This document shows positions 5,479-6,609 of a DNA stretch of 6,609 nucleotides, piece by piece. The position numbers and the translations under genes were made by a program. Source of the stretch: Clostridia bacterium. Lineage in GTDB: Bacteria; Bacillota; Clostridia; DUPQ01. Each line of letters opens with the position of its first letter. Positions within the stretch are counted from its first letter, which is position 1. The notes beneath the pieces were generated by a model. The model was not told where the DNA came from, did not search any database, and was given only the letters and a program-made list of their open reading frames with translations. Location: positions 1 to 6,609 of the forward strand of contig JAUUZV010000146.1 in the NCBI GenBank assembly GCA_030592085.1, given 5' to 3'.

Positions 5479-6489
5479 ATGAAGAAATTATTTTCAATCA
5501 TATTGGCACTGACATTAGTAATGGTGTCTTCAATAGGAGTAATGGCAGCAGATGAAGTAGTGCTTGATATCCAGGACTTTGAAATCGAGTTTTTAGCAGC
5601 ACCTGCCGTGGCGGGGCTATTACTGGAAGAAGCAGGTATTGACAATCGTTATGGCAATGGTAAAAATGGTGGTAATCTTATTAAGGATGTAGCAGCTCAC
5701 ATGGGACCCGGAACTATCTTTGAATATCCAGAGGGGACTGTTGTAGAAAAGACTGATGTTGAAGCTTATAGAAGAGCTGTAGCTCTGTTCTTAAACTCTA
5801 TATTAGAAGGTCCAGTTTATGTTACACCAGATTTGTACGAAGCTGTTCTGGAATCCGTGCTTTATGAAGGTTACACAAATACTTTTGGAACTCATGTAGG
5901 TGAAACCCTTACGTTCACATTTACGAATAATGTGTTTTTGGATGAATATTTTCCAACAGAGGAACCACATATTATAATGAGCGGAGTTTCCACCATTGGT
6001 ACAGGGCCACTTGAATGGTCATGTGTAGGAAATGTATTTACAATGACTACGACAGGAACATTCAACACCGCAAGGCCTGATGTTGGTGATTTGGTGACAA
6101 ATATTTTATATCTTTATGATGAAATAGGAAATCCTGTTGTTGTTCCTACAAGTGGAATAGTCGTCGATGGAATAGTAGTTCCTGGGTATGCATTACATAT
6201 AACTCACGTAAATGCTTATGATGGTTATAATCATGAATATGTATTTTCTTATGATCCAAATACGTTGGAATTAATAGGATTTGGCATTGGTATATCTAGT
6301 ACTGAGACGATATCAGGTATCGTATGGGATCCTATTTCTAATACACTAAAGTTTATAGCTACATATAGTAATGGGTATACATGGTATCCTGCCTTTACAT
6401 TAGATAGCGGCGGTACATTGTCTTTTATTGAGATTAGTGGTGATAATGTGTGGGATGCAACTGGAACATGGGAATTTGTTTTGAATTAA
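5479..6489 (+). CDS. Secreted acidic protein of unknown family, under c-di-GMP riboswitch
   Basis: Encodes 336 residues that I do not recognise as any named family. Residues 1-23 form a clear Sec signal peptide: MKK, a hydrophobic core LFSIILALTLVMV, and a VMA-type signal peptidase I site near residue 23. The mature chain (about 313 residues) has roughly 42 Asp/Glu against 8 Lys/Arg, so it is strongly acidic; there is one cysteine (C182). Residues 24-130 look mostly helical and include a Gly/Asn-rich RYGNGKNGGN stretch (57-66). From about 138 onward the chain is rich in Thr, Val, Gly and aromatics, suggesting beta-sandwich structure. No LPXTG sorting signal, SLH repeat, lipobox or C-terminal membrane anchor is seen, so it is probably released or bound non-covalently. 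Its G+C content is visibly higher than that of lacZ. Control by c-di-GMP suggests a role in attachment, matrix or the sessile state; this is inference. Start is fixed by the GGAGG site and signal peptide. Confidence 0.9.
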   Translation: MKKLFSIILALTLVMVSSIGVMAADEVVLDIQDFEIEFLAAPAVAGLLLEEAGIDNRYGNGKNGGNLIKDVAAHMGPGTIFEYPEGTVVEKTDVEAYRRAVALFLNSILEGPVYVTPDLYEAVLESVLYEGYTNTFGTHVGETLTFTFTNNVFLDEYFPTEEPHIIMSGVSTIGTGPLEWSCVGNVFTMTTTGTFNTARPDVGDLVTNILYLYDEIGNPVVVPTSGIVVDGIVVPGYALHITHVNAYDGYNHEYVFSYDPNTLELIGFGIGISSTETISGIVWDPISNTLKFIATYSNGYTWYPAFTLDSGGTLSFIEISGDNVWDATGTWEFVLN

Positions 6490-6514
6490 TAACTGTAAAT
6501 TAAATGATTTTTAA

Positions 6515-6540
6515 ATGCAGTCATCTTCGGATGGCTGCAT
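6515..6540. terminator. UUCG-capped hairpin after the secreted-protein gene
   Basis: An 11-bp stem, ATGCAGTCATC (6515-6525) with GATGGCTGCAT (6530-6540) and one G-U pair, closed by a C(UUCG)G tetraloop. It starts 25 bases after the stop codon. The plus-strand downstream side lacks a clean U-run (a T5 run occurs only at 6556-6560). The minus-strand side continues TTT then A-rich. It probably acts as a terminator for the rightward gene, possibly for both directions, or as a 3'-end stabiliser. Confidence 0.65.
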
Positions 6541-6558
6541 AGTTCAATCAAAATATTT

Positions 6559-6609
6559 TTATAACTTATTAATCTCTCGACGACTATCATATGAAATTCT
6601 AATAATTAA
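6559..6609 (-). CDS. Possible C-terminal end of a convergent gene (cut by window edge)
   Basis: Read leftwards from the window edge, one frame is open for 16 codons (LIIRISYDSRREINKL) and then stops at TAA (6561-6559), 19 bases before the UUCG hairpin. The stop-then-hairpin layout and the charged, coding-like residue mix suggest the tail of a minus-strand gene. The stretch is too short to identify or to rule out chance. Confidence 0.3.
   Translation of the reverse strand, partial: LIIRISYDSRREINKL

Noticed and set aside
5448..5645. Minus-strand open frame of 65 codons
   Set aside because: It is antisense to the signal-peptide region of the secreted protein and extends into the ribosome-site region. 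It has Ser/Ala/Thr-rich shadow composition.
6400..6489. Sortase or other surface anchor at the C-terminus of the secreted protein
   Set aside because: The chain ends GTWEFVLN with no LPXTG-like motif, hydrophobic stretch or basic tail.
1..6609. CRISPR array, tRNA or rRNA gene, complete insertion sequence
   Set aside because: No regularly spaced repeats, cloverleaf or rRNA-like sequence, transposase gene or terminal inverted repeats were seen.

Overview
The window comes from the chromosome of a low-GC, Gram-positive-type bacterium, most likely a clostridial member of the Bacillota. Pointers are the AT-rich DNA, strong GGAGG ribosome binding sites, an L21-leader-type RNA in front of rplU, a c-di-GMP-I riboswitch, and the sequences of the encoded proteins. 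Genus and species cannot be fixed from this sequence.

Left end (1-600, minus strand): the ribosomal protein pair rplU (L21) and rpmA (L27, cut by the window edge). They are transcribed leftwards from a near-consensus promoter (TTGACA, 17 bp, TATTAT) through a structured L21-type leader. The L27 start is the short MAHKKG form, and the prp protease gene that sits between these two genes in many Bacillota is absent.

Centre (601-4977): a complete, cytoplasmic GH2 beta-galactosidase (lacZ type) diverges from rplU and has its own extended -10 promoter. It runs tail-to-tail into a two-gene minus-strand operon. That operon encodes an M55 (DppA-like) D-aminopeptidase followed by a GNAT acetyltransferase; the two are one base apart and probably translationally coupled. 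The lacZ and acetyltransferase stop codons overlap in a TTAA. No lactose permease or lac regulator is in view.

Right side (4978-6609): an AT-rich intergenic stretch of about 400 bases carries divergent promoter candidates and several short repeats. It leads into a c-di-GMP-I (GEMM-I) riboswitch and then a gene for a secreted, strongly acidic protein of unknown family. The P3 arm of the riboswitch contains a segment that can form 15 consecutive pairs with the ribosome binding site of this gene. This suggests a translational switch that is ON when c-di-GMP is bound. The riboswitch plus the unknown exported protein is the most interesting unit here. A UUCG-capped hairpin follows it, and the last 51 bases may be the tail of a convergent minus-strand gene.
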